Of a stretch of DNA of 64,000 bases, positions 25,253 to 35,715 are shown piece by piece. The DNA is from Gloeotrichia echinulata CP02 (GTDB lineage: Bacteria; Cyanobacteriota; Cyanobacteriia; Cyanobacteriales; Nostocaceae): positions 6,640,001-6,704,000 of the forward strand of contig CP051187.1 of assembly GCA_038087035.1 (NCBI GenBank), read 5' to 3'. The notes beneath the pieces were generated by a model. The model was not told the origin of the DNA and searched no databases. It was given only the letters and a program-made list of their open reading frames with translations. Position 1 is the stretch's first letter. The number at the start of each line of letters is the position of its first letter. The position numbers were made by a program, and so were the translations under genes.

Positions 25253-28200
25253 CTAGGCAATCAGACTGAAATTACTAGCAGCGAGGGTAATATCAGGATT
25301 GCCTAAACGGGCGAACTCAAATACCGTTCCTGTACCCAGAACATTGCCATCCTGATTATAGAATAAACTACCACTACTTTGACTAAACACAATCCGCGCA
25401 TCGCTGGCGTTGACGAATTCATCATCACTAACAACTGCAAAGTCAGTCAAAGCCTGACCCACAGTATTAGTCACAGCATTGAAGGTGGTTTTACTCAAGA
25501 CAATATTGTCAAGTCCCACATCAAACTGGGTGATGTAATCAACACCTAAACTGCTGGTAAACACACCATTACTTTGGAACAGATATGTATCGTTCCCGGT
25601 GCCACCTGTGAGAATATCATTACCATTACCTCCCCACAGAACGTCATCACCTCCTAACCCTTGCAGTTGGTCATTACCGTCACCGCCAATTAGGGTATTA
25701 TTCAAGGTATTACCGGTGATACGGTCATTGCCTGTGCCACCTGTGACGTTTTCGATCACGTTGTTGGCAGAGAAAATGAGTTTGAGATTACTGTTAACTG
25801 TTTGTGATGTAGTCACACCCAAATTGACATTCACAGCAGCAGTAGTACCAGTAAAGTTAAGAGTATCAGTACCACCTGTGGTGGTTTCTGTAATTGTATC
25901 CGTTCCCAAGGCACTAGTAGCTACGAAAACATAGGTATCATTTCCATCCCCACCTGAGAGAATGTTATTGCCACTATTACCTTTGAGGATGTTATCTCCT
26001 GCATTCCCTGTACCGTTAATGGCTGCTGTTCCTGTTAACGTGAGGTTTTCGACGTTGGCGGGTAGGGTGGTGGTAACGGAGGCTGTGAGGGTATCGGTGA
26101 GAGTTGTGGTAACAGTTGTGGTTGTTCCCAGGCTAGCATTTGTGGGAGATGTCAGCGTCAGGGTAAAGGTTTCATTGGCTTCATTAATCGAATCATTGAG
26201 AATGGGAATATTGATGACTTGACTGGTAACACCAGGGTTGAAAGTCAAAGTTCCCGTTGTGCTGGTGTAGTCTAAACCCGCTGTAGCTGAACCGTTAGCA
26301 GTAGCATAGTTAACGGTAATAGTTTGGCTACTTGCGTTTGAAAGAGTAACGGTATAACTTGCGTTTTGAGGACTGGTGTTACCTTCAACTAGAGTCTGGC
26401 TAGCGCTGAGGTTAATTGTGGGCTGGAAGTCATTATTCAGAATGGTTCCAGTGACAGCGGTTGTCGTCCCAATGTTGTAACCTGTTCCGGTTGCTAAAGT
26501 TAAAGCAACGGTTTCATCACTTTCATATGTGGTGTCTGGTGTCGGGTCAATTGTGAGCGTTGCAGTGCTAGAACCTGCAGCAAAGGTAATTGTACCAGTT
26601 GTGGCTGTGAAACTGGCAGCACCAATTTGGGTGTAGTCGTTGTTGAAGGTCGCAGTTCCGCCTACATTATAGTTTACGGTGAGGGCATTGGCGATGAAAC
26701 CGCTTCTGGTGAAGGTGTAAACTAGGTTGGTTGTGCCGTCTTCAGCTACACTACTGGGCGCGATCGCTAAAGTAACTGTGACATCATCATTGAGAATGCT
26801 TCCAGTGACAGCGGTTGTCGTCCCAATGTTGTAACCTGTTCCAGTTGCTAGAGTTAAAGCAACGGTTTCATCAGTTTCAACTGTGGTGTCTGCTGTCGGG
26901 TCAATGGTGAGCGTTGCAGTGCTAGAACCTGCAGCAAAGGTAATTGTACCAGTTGTGGCTGTGAAACTGGCAGCACCAATTTGGGTGTAGTCGCTGTTGA
27001 AGGTCGCAGTTCCGCCCACATTATAGTTGACGGTCAGAGCATTGGCGATGAAACCGCTTCTGGTGAAGGTGTAAACTAGGTTGGTTGTGCCATCTTCAGT
27101 TACACTGCTAGGCGTGACTGCTAAAGTAACGCTGGTATCATCATTGAGAATGCTTCCAGTGACAGCGGTTGTCGTCCCAATGTTGTAACCTGTTCCAGTT
27201 GCTAGAGTTAAAGCAACGGTTTCATCAGTTTCAACTGTGGTGTCTGCTGTCGGGTCAATGGTGAGCGTTGCAGTGCTAGAACCTGCAGCAAAGGTAATTG
27301 TACCAGTTGTGGTGGTGAAACTTGCAGCACCAATTTGGGTGTAGTCGTTGTTGAAGGTCGCAGTTCCGCCCACATTATAGTTGACGGTTAAGGCATTGGT
27401 TGTGACACCAGTCCGGGTGAAGGTGTAAACTAGGTTTGTTGTGCCGTCTTCAGCTACACTACTGGGCGTGACTGCTAAAGTAACGCTCGTATCATCATTG
27501 AGAATGGTTCCAGTGACAGCGGTTGTCGTCCCAATGTTGTAACCTGTTCCGGTTGCTAAAGTTAAAGCAACGGTTTCATCAGTTTCAACTGTGGTGTCTG
27601 CTGTCGGGTCAATAGTTAAAGTGGCTGTAGTTGCACCTGCAGCAAAGGTAATTGTACCAGTTGTGGCTGTGAAACTTGCAGCACCAATTTGGGTGTAGTC
27701 GTTGTTGAAGGTCGCAGTTCCGCCGACATTATAGTTGACGGTGAGGGCATTGGCGATGAAACCAGTCCGGGTGAAGGTGTAAACTAGATTGGTTGTGCCA
27801 TCTTCATTTACACTGCTAGGCGCGACTGCTAAAGTAACGCTGGTATCATCATTGAGAATGCTTCCAGTGACAGCGGTTGTCGTCCCAATGTTGTAACCTG
27901 TTCCAGTTGCTAGAGTTAAAGCAACGGTTTCATCAGTTTCAACTGTGGTGTCTGCTGTCGGGTCAATGGTGAGCGTTGCAGTGCTAGAACCTGCAGCAAA
28001 GGTAATTGTACCAGTTGTGGCTGTGAAACTGGCAGCACCAATTTGGGTGTAGTCGTTGTTGAAGGTCGCAGTTCCGCCTACATTATAGTTTACGGTCAGA
28101 GCATTGGTTGTGACACCAGTCCGGGTGAAGGTGTAAACTAGATTGGTTGTGCCATTTTCAGTTACACTGCTAGGCGTGACTGCTAAAGTAACGCTGGTAT

Positions 28201-31200
28201 CATCATTGAGAATGCTTCCAGTGACAGCGGTTGTCGTCCCAATGTTGTAACCTGTTCCAGTTGCTAGAGTTAAAGCAACGGTTTCATCAGTTTCAACTGT
28301 GGTGTCTGCTGTCGGGTCAATGGTGAGCGTTGCAGTGCTAGAACCTGCAGCAAAGGTAATTGTACCAGTTGTGGTGGTGAAACTTGCAGCACCAATTTGG
28401 GTGTAGTCGTTGTTGAAGGTCGCAGTTCCGCCCACATTATAGTTGACGGTTAAGGCATTGGTTGTGACACCAGTCCGGGTGAAGGTGTAAACTAGGTTTG
28501 TTGTGCCGTCTTCAGCTACACTACTGGGCGTGACTGCTAAAGTAACGCTCGTATCATCATTGAGAATGGTTCCAGTGACAGCGGTTGTCGTCCCAATGTT
28601 GTAACCTGTTCCGGTTGCTAAAGTTAAAGCAACGGTTTCATCAGTTTCAACTGTGGTGTCTGCTGTCGGGTCAATAGTTAAAGTGGCTGTAGTTGCACCT
28701 GCAGCAAAGGTAATTGTACCAGTTGTGGCTGTGAAACTTGCAGCACCAATTTGGGTGTAGTCGTTGTTGAAGGTCGCAGTTCCGCCCACATTATAGTTGA
28801 CGGTCAGAGCATTGGTTGTGACACCAGTCCGGGTGAAGGTGTAAACTAGATTGGTTGTGCCATTTTCAGTTACACTACTGGGCGTGACTGCTAAAGTAAC
28901 GCTGGTATCATCATTGAGAATGCTTCCAGTGACAGCGGTTGTCGTCCCAATGTTGTAACCTGTTCCAGTTGCTAGAGTTAAAGCAACGGTTTCATCAGTT
29001 TCAACTGTGGTGTCTGCTGTCGGGTCAATGGTGAGCGTTGCAGTGCTAGAACCTGCAGCAAAGGTAATTGTACCAGTTGTGGCTGTGAAACTGGCAGCAC
29101 CAATTTGGGTGTAGTCGTTGTTGAAGGTCGCAGTTCCGCCTACATTATAGTTTACGGTGAGGGCATTGGCGATGAAACCGCTTCTGGTGAAGGTGTAAAC
29201 TAGGTTGGTTGTGCCGTCTTCAGCTACACTACTGGGCGTGACTGCTAAAGTAACGCTCGTATCATCATTGAGAATGGTTCCAGTGACAGCGGTTGTCGTC
29301 CCAATGTTGTAACCTGTTCCGGTTGCTAAAGTTAAAGCAACGGTTTCATCAGTTTCAACTGTGGTGTCTGCTGTCGGGTCAATAGTTAAAGTGGCTGTAG
29401 TTGCACCTGCAGCAAAGGTAATTGTACCAGTTGTGGCTGTGAAACTGGCAGCACCAATTTGGGTGTAGTCGTTGTTGAAGGTCGCAGTTCCGCCTACATT
29501 ATAGTTTACGGTGAGGGCATTGGCGATGAAACCGCTTCTGGTGAAGGTGTAAACTAGGTTGGTTGTGCCGTCTTCAGCTACACTACTGGGCGTGACTGCT
29601 AAAGTAACGCTCGTATCATCATTGAGAATGGTTCCAGTGACAGCGGTTGTCGTCCCAATGTTGTAACCTGTTCCGGTTGCTAAAGTTAAAGCAACGGTTT
29701 CATCAGTTTCAACTGTGGTGTCTGCTGTCGGGTCAATAGTTAAAGTGGCTGTAGTTGCACCTGCAGCAAAGGTAATTGTACCAGTTGTGGCTGTGAAACT
29801 TGCAGCACCAATTTGGCTGTAGTCGTTGTTGAAGGTCGCAGTTCCGCCTACATTATAGTTGACGGTGAGAGCATTGGCGATGAAACCAGTCCGGGTGAAG
29901 GTGTAAACTAGGTTGGTTGTGCCATTTTCAGCTACACTACTGGGCGTGACTGCTAAAGTAACGCTCGTATCATCATTGAGAATGGTTCCAGTGACAGCGG
30001 TTGTCGTCCCAATGTTGTAACCTGTTCCGGTTGCTAAAGTTAAAGCAACGGTTTCATCAGTTTCAACTGTGGTGTCTGCTGTCGGGTCAATGGTGAGCGT
30101 TGCAGTGCTAGAACCTGCAGCAAAGGTAATTGTACCAGTTGTGGCTGTGAAACTGGCAGCACCAATTTGGGTGTAGTCGTTGTTGAAGGTCGCAGTTCCG
30201 CCTACATTATAGTTTACGGTGAGGGCATTGGCGATGAAACCGCTTCTGGTGAAGGTGTAAACTAGGTTGGTTGTGCCGTCTTCAGCTACACTACTGGGCG
30301 TGACTGCTAAAGTAACGCTCGTATCATCATTGAGAATGGTTCCAGTGACAGCGGTTGTCGTCCCAATGTTGTAACCTGTTCCGGTTGCTAAAGTTAAAGC
30401 AACGGTTTCATCAGTTTCAACTGTGGTGTCTGCTGTCGGGTCAATAGTTAAAGTGGCTGTAGTTGCACCTGCAGCAAAGGTAATTGTACCAGTTGTGGCT
30501 GTGAAACTTGCAGCACCAATTTGGGTGTAGTCGTTGTTGAAGGTCGCAGTTCCGCCGACATTATAGTTGACGGTGAGGGCATTGGCGATGAAACCAGTCC
30601 GGGTGAAGGTGTAAACTAGATTGGTTGTGCCATCTTCATTTACACTACTGGGCGTGACTGCTAAAGTAACGCTCGTATCATCATTGAGAATGGTTCCAGT
30701 GACAGCGGTTGTCGTCCCAATGTTGTAACCTGTTCCGGTTGCTAAAGTTAAAGCAACGGTTTCATCAGTTTCAACTGTGGTGTCTGCTGTCGGGTCAATG
30801 GTGAGCGTTGCAGTGCTAGAACCTGCAGCAAAGGTAATTGTACCAGTTGTGGCTGTGAAACTGGCAGCACCAATTTGGGTGTAGTCGTTGTTGAAGGTCG
30901 CAGTTCCGCCTACATTATAGTTTACGGTGAGGGCATTGGCGATGAAACCGCTTCTGGTGAAGGTGTAAACTAGGTTGGTTGTGCCGTCTTCAGCTACACT
31001 GCTAGGCGCGACTGCTAAAGTAACGCTCGTATCATCATTGAGAATGGTTCCAGTGACAGCGGTTGTCGTCCCAATGGTGTAACCAGTGCCGGTTGCTAAA
31101 GTTAAAGCAACGGTTTCATCACTTTCAATGGTGGTATCTGCTGTCGGGTCAATGGTGAGAGTTGCAGTGCTACTACCTGCAGCAAAGGTAATGGTTTTGC

Positions 31201-33484
31201 CTGTTCCGGGTGTTGCACCTGTATAATCGCTACTATCGGCAGTCCCAGTGATGCCATAGTTGACGGTGAGGGCGTTGGTTGTCGCGCCTGAGCGGGTGAA
31301 GGTGTAAACTAGGTTGGTTGTGCCATTTTCTAGGACACTGGCTGGAGATAAGGCCAGCGTGATGAAGGGTAAACTTGAGTCGGTGCCAATGCTAAGTGAC
31401 CAACCTCCGGTAATTGTCCCACTATCACCACCACCGTCATCATCGACGACGTAGAGACTCCAAACACCATTGGGATTGGTATTGTTGAATACGGATAAAT
31501 CTGTCCCGTAAGTACCTCCCGGCGCTGGAGAGTTAAAAGTATCTCCAGATTCAAAATCTGTTGGGAGATAGGTGCCACTCGTTAGTTGTCCTTCATCTGA
31601 CAAGGCTGCAGTTGCTGATGCATCGAAGGTGAAAGTAACATTGTTGAGGTCGCTTGAGCCACCTACATCTGACATTAAGATGATTTTGGCTCCAGTCGGT
31701 CCTACGAGTAGAATATCAATGTCATCCGCCCAAGTATGGTTGAGGTTGGTGAGGGTGACTTTGAGGTTGGCAATATTCCCACTCACACCAGAGACATTGA
31801 TGGTTGAGGGGTAGGGATTGCTGGCTCCGGAAATCGGGATAGAGATAGCACCGGAGTTACTAAAACTGGCGTAAGTAAGTGCATCAATTTTACCATTGAT
31901 AAAGTACTGCCCCAAACTGCCGTAATCTGTGTAGCCAGTAGAAAGAGGATCTCCTTTTCCCACCCCATCAATAGCTAAATAATACGTTCCAGCAACGACA
32001 TTTGTTGTGATACTTGCAGAGAGTAAATCTGTGGGATTAGACGATGCAATTAAGGTACCAGCAGAATTATATAGCTGTGCCAAAATGTCTAGATTTGGTC
32101 CGCGACTGAAGGGATTCACTGTCAAGTTAAGCGCACCAGCACCCGTCGAAAAGCTATAGAAATCAATATCTGTATTGCGCTCGATAATGCCACTACCACT
32201 CCAAGACGTACCAGAAAGAGTCAGTGATTTTGCTGTGGCAATTGTATTACCAGTATCATCGACTCGGTAGCCAAACCCATTTTGGGTCGTAATAATTTGC
32301 AAATCATCTTCAGTATTGTTAGCGGAACTATACTGGCCTTTACTCCACTGGGATAGGTTCTGGGAGTACCCTACTCCCATAATCGGTGCCCAGCCAGTAT
32401 CCCCACTACCATGTCCTCCGTAATATCCCTGTGTAGGGAGTCCGTCATGTCTGAGTCCCAGAGTATGTCCTACTTCATGAGAGATAGCTTCAGCCGTAGA
32501 TTTTTCGCCGTCATACAAGCTGTCACTAAAGACGTAGGTGGGAGTATCACTATTCCAGTTGAAAGAATTAAGATAAGCGACTCCTCCAGCTCCAGAACCA
32601 TACCAATCGGAACTGCTACCGCCGATAGCGACTCGCACACCCCAGCGAGTATCACCAGTCCCACTCTTAATCAAATCATTAATATCTGTTGGCGCCTGAG
32701 TTGTGACATTAACATTAAACGGGCTGAAATCCTCAACAACGCGCTGCCAGATATACTGGATTCGTTCAAGTTCAGCTGAGCTAAAAGAAGCTGTATTCCC
32801 GTCGAAGTCGTAAGCAGGAGTGAAGATGTTAGTCAGACCTTTGCTTGTGTTCCAGCTAGTACCAGTGGTGGTATGTCCGTTGAAATCTAAATAAATTGTG
32901 TGGTTAGCTCCTGCTAAACTGTTGAGGAAGAAAGTTTGAGATAAATCTAAAGTAGCTGATACAGCCTCTACTAACTGTTCCTGTTGATTATTGAATAACT
33001 TTGGATCGACTGGAGGAAGCGCACAGGATGAGCAACTACACCCTGTATTGTGTATATCGCTTGAAGGCTGTACAGATTGGACTTCTTCCGTTAAACTATT
33101 TCCTAGAACAACGCCAGCAAAATTCGCCCCTTTATTCCCAGACGTGTTGCTCTGATTAACCTGAGCATCAACAAAATTGCCAATTTCCTTTAACAGAAAC
33201 GCATTAACTGTTTCTGGTTTTGCAGTTGTGACAAAACTAGCAGATAGATAAATCTTGTTAGTGCTACTGTCATAAGTACCATTAGCATTGTCAAGACTGT
33301 CACTGAGAATAACTTCAACTTTGGGAAATTGACTAAAATCCCCCGCTTGCCATTGAGAACGGAGATTAGCGGCGACGGTATGATTGTATTGCGTACCAAA
33401 AGCAGTCTCGAACAGATTCCAAAAGTTTTCTAAACCAGAAAAATCGCTGAGTTGGTTGTAGATCGGATTGAGGATATTACTCAT
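25253..33484 (-). CDS. Giant metalloprotease with Calx-beta array and RTX C-terminus
   Basis: The 2743-aa protein appears to be exported by type I secretion, with no N-terminal signal peptide and an RTX tail. Domains in order: N-terminal region with a CSCSSC motif; metzincin-type catalytic site HEVGHTLGLRH at about 335-345; pre-peptidase C-terminal domain (about 411-510); proprotein-convertase P-like domain (about 541-706); one divergent Calx-beta repeat; 13 near-identical 118-aa Calx-beta repeats; a last divergent one; and RTX nonapeptides (GGDGNDTYVF, GGTGNDRITGN, GGDDVLWGGNGND) to the end. Ca2+ should stiffen the stalk outside the cell. ATG is preceded by AAGGAAG. Confidence 0.92.
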   Translation of the reverse strand: MSNILNPIYNQLSDFSGLENFWNLFETAFGTQYNHTVAANLRSQWQAGDFSQFPKVEVILSDSLDNANGTYDSSTNKIYLSASFVTTAKPETVNAFLLKEIGNFVDAQVNQSNTSGNKGANFAGVVLGNSLTEEVQSVQPSSDIHNTGCSCSSCALPPVDPKLFNNQQEQLVEAVSATLDLSQTFFLNSLAGANHTIYLDFNGHTTTGTSWNTSKGLTNIFTPAYDFDGNTASFSSAELERIQYIWQRVVEDFSPFNVNVTTQAPTDINDLIKSGTGDTRWGVRVAIGGSSSDWYGSGAGGVAYLNSFNWNSDTPTYVFSDSLYDGEKSTAEAISHEVGHTLGLRHDGLPTQGYYGGHGSGDTGWAPIMGVGYSQNLSQWSKGQYSSANNTEDDLQIITTQNGFGYRVDDTGNTIATAKSLTLSGTSWSGSGIIERNTDIDFYSFSTGAGALNLTVNPFSRGPNLDILAQLYNSAGTLIASSNPTDLLSASITTNVVAGTYYLAIDGVGKGDPLSTGYTDYGSLGQYFINGKIDALTYASFSNSGAISIPISGASNPYPSTINVSGVSGNIANLKVTLTNLNHTWADDIDILLVGPTGAKIILMSDVGGSSDLNNVTFTFDASATAALSDEGQLTSGTYLPTDFESGDTFNSPAPGGTYGTDLSVFNNTNPNGVWSLYVVDDDGGGDSGTITGGWSLSIGTDSSLPFITLALSPASVLENGTTNLVYTFTRSGATTNALTVNYGITGTADSSDYTGATPGTGKTITFAAGSSTATLTIDPTADTTIESDETVALTLATGTGYTIGTTTAVTGTILNDDTSVTLAVAPSSVAEDGTTNLVYTFTRSGFIANALTVNYNVGGTATFNNDYTQIGAASFTATTGTITFAAGSSTATLTIDPTADTTVETDETVALTLATGTGYNIGTTTAVTGTILNDDTSVTLAVTPSSVNEDGTTNLVYTFTRTGFIANALTVNYNVGGTATFNNDYTQIGAASFTATTGTITFAAGATTATLTIDPTADTTVETDETVALTLATGTGYNIGTTTAVTGTILNDDTSVTLAVTPSSVAEDGTTNLVYTFTRSGFIANALTVNYNVGGTATFNNDYTQIGAASFTATTGTITFAAGSSTATLTIDPTADTTVETDETVALTLATGTGYNIGTTTAVTGTILNDDTSVTLAVTPSSVAENGTTNLVYTFTRTGFIANALTVNYNVGGTATFNNDYSQIGAASFTATTGTITFAAGATTATLTIDPTADTTVETDETVALTLATGTGYNIGTTTAVTGTILNDDTSVTLAVTPSSVAEDGTTNLVYTFTRSGFIANALTVNYNVGGTATFNNDYTQIGAASFTATTGTITFAAGATTATLTIDPTADTTVETDETVALTLATGTGYNIGTTTAVTGTILNDDTSVTLAVTPSSVAEDGTTNLVYTFTRSGFIANALTVNYNVGGTATFNNDYTQIGAASFTATTGTITFAAGSSTATLTIDPTADTTVETDETVALTLATGTGYNIGTTTAVTGSILNDDTSVTLAVTPSSVTENGTTNLVYTFTRTGVTTNALTVNYNVGGTATFNNDYTQIGAASFTATTGTITFAAGATTATLTIDPTADTTVETDETVALTLATGTGYNIGTTTAVTGTILNDDTSVTLAVTPSSVAEDGTTNLVYTFTRTGVTTNALTVNYNVGGTATFNNDYTQIGAASFTTTTGTITFAAGSSTATLTIDPTADTTVETDETVALTLATGTGYNIGTTTAVTGSILNDDTSVTLAVTPSSVTENGTTNLVYTFTRTGVTTNALTVNYNVGGTATFNNDYTQIGAASFTATTGTITFAAGSSTATLTIDPTADTTVETDETVALTLATGTGYNIGTTTAVTGSILNDDTSVTLAVAPSSVNEDGTTNLVYTFTRTGFIANALTVNYNVGGTATFNNDYTQIGAASFTATTGTITFAAGATTATLTIDPTADTTVETDETVALTLATGTGYNIGTTTAVTGTILNDDTSVTLAVTPSSVAEDGTTNLVYTFTRTGVTTNALTVNYNVGGTATFNNDYTQIGAASFTTTTGTITFAAGSSTATLTIDPTADTTVETDETVALTLATGTGYNIGTTTAVTGSILNDDTSVTLAVTPSSVTEDGTTNLVYTFTRSGFIANALTVNYNVGGTATFNSDYTQIGAASFTATTGTITFAAGSSTATLTIDPTADTTVETDETVALTLATGTGYNIGTTTAVTGSILNDDVTVTLAIAPSSVAEDGTTNLVYTFTRSGFIANALTVNYNVGGTATFNNDYTQIGAASFTATTGTITFAAGSSTATLTIDPTPDTTYESDETVALTLATGTGYNIGTTTAVTGTILNNDFQPTINLSASQTLVEGNTSPQNASYTVTLSNASSQTITVNYATANGSATAGLDYTSTTGTLTFNPGVTSQVINIPILNDSINEANETFTLTLTSPTNASLGTTTTVTTTLTDTLTASVTTTLPANVENLTLTGTAAINGTGNAGDNILKGNSGNNILSGGDGNDTYVFVATSALGTDTITETTTGGTDTLNFTGTTAAVNVNLGVTTSQTVNSNLKLIFSANNVIENVTGGTGNDRITGNTLNNTLIGGDGNDQLQGLGGDDVLWGGNGNDILTGGTGNDTYLFQSNGVFTSSLGVDYITQFDVGLDNIVLSKTTFNAVTNTVGQALTDFAVVSDDEFVNASDARIVFSQSSGSLFYNQDGNVLGTGTVFEFARLGNPDITLAASNFSLIA
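26451..31052 (-). repeat. 13 tandem 354-bp repeats encoding Calx-beta domains
   Basis: The marker GTGACAGCGGTTGTCGTCCC recurs at 26451, 26805, 27159 and so on to 31053, always 354 bp apart, with no indel. Units differ by small blocks (FIA or VTT; GSST or GATT), and the units beginning at 27159 and 28221 match throughout, implying exchange of three-unit (1062-bp) blocks. Confidence 0.95.
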
Positions 33485-34388
33485 GAAATGTAGGCTTCCT
33501 TATGTGGGGTAACGAATTTCAGTCATTGCAAACTGTGGGCTATAACTCTCAGTCAATTCCCAACCAAAAAATATTCAATTGCAACAGTCAACCCTCAACA
33601 GTGAAACGTCAAGGACTTTTTGATGTGAGTATTTGTCTTAGTAGCTGCTGTTTGTTGATTTGGTAAGCGCGTCACTAACCCTTCATTTGTCTCAGATGTA
33701 ATCCTTTTCTGGATGATGTTTACGAATTCAGAAAAAGTATCGACGACATCTGTTATCTAATGCTTTTCCTAATGCTTTTCTAACTTCTGTAAATGCTGCT
33801 GAAAAAAAAATCAATATCCAATCACTGCTGCTGTGAGAAATTCTGCGCTACAGCTTGCACTTGAATTTAGGAAATATGTTGGGGTCAAAGGATTTTGGAT
33901 ACTTCTCTACGTTCGCGTAGCGTGTCGTAGACAGAGGCTACGCCAACGACTTCCCTGCGGGACGCTGCGCGAACGCTCAGTACAAGTTTTGGATTTTGGA
34001 TTGACCCCGACCACAAGGGTCCAACAATTTTAGATTTTGGATTTTGAATTTTGGATTAAATCTAAAATCTAAAATTCTGCGGAGCCTGCAAGGTGCCGAA
34101 ACAATCTAAAATCTAAAATTGGCTTGGTCAATAACGTTAACTGATGAGGATCTTATCCTCATTACTCATTTATGCAGCCCTGCTCGAATAGGGTTAGGCG
34201 GCTCAAAGCAAGTGGCTTCATTGGTAAAGGCTTGAACTAAATTTACCTTGGCTGACAGATTTTTTGTTTATTCCCTCCTTGCTACTTATTAAAAAATAGG
34301 TATATAAAATCACTGTAACTCGCTTATACCCTAAATGTGTGTTATCCATGATACAATTTTCAAGCGAATAATCATCGTCAAGTAGGGC
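33485..34388. other. Gene-free upstream region of the giant protease
   Basis: It should contain the promoter of the protease gene. At 33905-33980 there is a palindromic-repeat cluster (GTTCGCGTAGCGTGTCG and GACGCTGCGCGAACG). At 34030-34120, repeats of TTTTAGATTTTGGATTTT and its inverse form an AT-rich inverted repeat. No supported gene. Confidence 0.55.
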
Positions 34389-34468
34389 AGGACTTACGCA
34401 CTAGGCTATTCGTGGAGATCTATGCCCAACCCAAACCCTTGATTTTTCGTTACTCATGCGTAAGTCCT
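34389..34468. mobile_element. MITE-like element, family II (copy 2)
   Basis: This 80-bp element has ends AGGACTTACGCA and TGCGTAAGTCCT. It directly abuts a family III element. Confidence 0.8.
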
Positions 34469-34611
34469 ATATATATCAATACAGTTCAGTTAGGCTCGAA
34501 TGATATACACTGTAGGGGCACGGCATCCAAAATTTTTTCTTCTAATGACAATTTTATTCGTGCCGTGCCCCTACGACAATTTTCCTTAACTGAACTGTAT
34601 TGCTATATATA
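34469..34611. mobile_element. MITE-like element, family III
   Basis: The ends are ATATATCAATACAGTTCAGT and its inverse ACTGAACTGTATTGCTATAT. The core halves TAGGGGCACGGCA and TGCCGTGCCCCTA flank an AT-rich centre. Only one copy is seen in this window. Confidence 0.75.
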
Positions 34612-34771
34612 TTTCCAGCGGATGAAAGCCGTTTCTCTCAAAGGCTAGATGGAATACCTGAGAAATTGGCTCACTATGACACTATGACTTGAAGGGTTAA
34701 TTAACGGCTGTAGTGCTTTTGAACAAGAGGCAGCTTGAGCTTTTAACAAATGTAGGACATAACAAAATACA

Positions 34772-35266
34772 ATGAACATAATATACGGAGAGCGTAAAAT
34801 CCTTTCGCGTTTGCTAGCAGTGGTGCTTTCGACATTGCTAACAGTGCCATTGTTGACAAGCTGTGGCGGTGGTTCCCGAACTGCTTCGACACCGCCACCT
34901 GTTGATGACACCGTTGGCAGAACAGTCAGTGAACGTAATTTAGAAAATCAACCCCAAGCTAACAAGGGATTGAGTACAGGACAGAAAGTAGCAATTTTGG
35001 CAGGCGCCGCGGGACTTTACTACCTCTACAATCAGCATAAAAATGCTCAACAAGAAGGTGTTCAAGGTAAGTACTACCTTTCCAAGAACGGACGTGTATA
35101 TTACCGCGATGCCGAACATCGCGCCCACTGGGTAACGCCACCATCAGAAGGAATCCGAGTACCTGAATCTGAAGCGCAAAAGTACCGAGACTTCCAAGGC
35201 TATAACGGGCGTTCTACAGGTCGGGATCTAAGTGGGATAACTTCCACCTCAGCACCAGCTTTTTAG
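34772..35266 (+). CDS. Hypothetical lipoprotein, 164 aa
   Basis: The N-terminal hydrophobic segment LLAVVLSTLLTVPLLTSCGGG ends in a lipobox (LTSC), so the protein should be lipid-anchored after Cys. A proline-rich linker follows, then a short hydrophobic stretch (GQKVAILAGAAGLYYLYNQH) and a compact tail (GKYYLSKNGRVYYRDAEHRA). No catalytic motif. The next gene begins 47 bp later on the same strand, a likely operon partner. Confidence 0.75.
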   Translation: MNIIYGERKILSRLLAVVLSTLLTVPLLTSCGGGSRTASTPPPVDDTVGRTVSERNLENQPQANKGLSTGQKVAILAGAAGLYYLYNQHKNAQQEGVQGKYYLSKNGRVYYRDAEHRAHWVTPPSEGIRVPESEAQKYRDFQGYNGRSTGRDLSGITSTSAPAF

Positions 35267-35313
35267 ATCAGCACAGGTCGGACACACCAAATTAAATCAC
35301 AGCCAATTATATC

Positions 35314-35643
35314 ATGGTAAATGACTTTTTGCAAAAGGCGAAGGATTTTCTCTTAGGCTCAAATGACACTCAAGATCAGCGAGAACCCGAATATCGCGAT
35401 CGCCAAGTACGTCCAGCCAGCGAAGACCCCTACGGCGACCCCGCAGATCCAGCTTCCTACGGCGATGTTCGCCCAGCCAGCGAAGACCCCTACGGCGACC
35501 CCGCAGATCCAGCTTCCTACGGCGATGTTCGTCCAGCCAGCGAAGACCCCTACGGCGACCCCGCAGATCAAAATTTCCGTAACGTCCGCCCAGCGAGCGA
35601 AGACCCCTACGGCGACCCCGCAGATCAAGATTACCGCCGTTAA
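35314..35643 (+). CDS. Repeat protein with four VRPASEDPYGDPAD motifs
   Basis: The 109-aa product has an amphipathic start (MVNDFLQKAKDFLLGSND) followed by four copies of VRPASEDPYGDPAD, two of them in perfect 60-bp DNA repeats (35409-35528). It is acidic, proline-rich and likely disordered. Codon phase is clean and the frame is bounded by an ATG and a TAA. Function unknown; the repeat tract is likely to vary in copy number. Confidence 0.75.
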   Translation: MVNDFLQKAKDFLLGSNDTQDQREPEYRDRQVRPASEDPYGDPADPASYGDVRPASEDPYGDPADPASYGDVRPASEDPYGDPADQNFRNVRPASEDPYGDPADQDYRR

Positions 35644-35715
35644 CTTCCAGTTCCCCTCCTCGCAAGCGAGGAGGGGTTAGGGCTGGGGTCGCGACCAATT
35701 ACAGTCTACTCAGTG

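Noticed and set aside
25599..32779. Frames on the opposite strand of, or out of phase with, the giant protease gene
   Set aside because: Shadows of the repetitive coding sequence.
33833..34033. 66-codon frame upstream of the giant protease
   Set aside because: It runs through a palindromic repeat cluster (RVACRRQRLRQRLPCGT) and has no domain.
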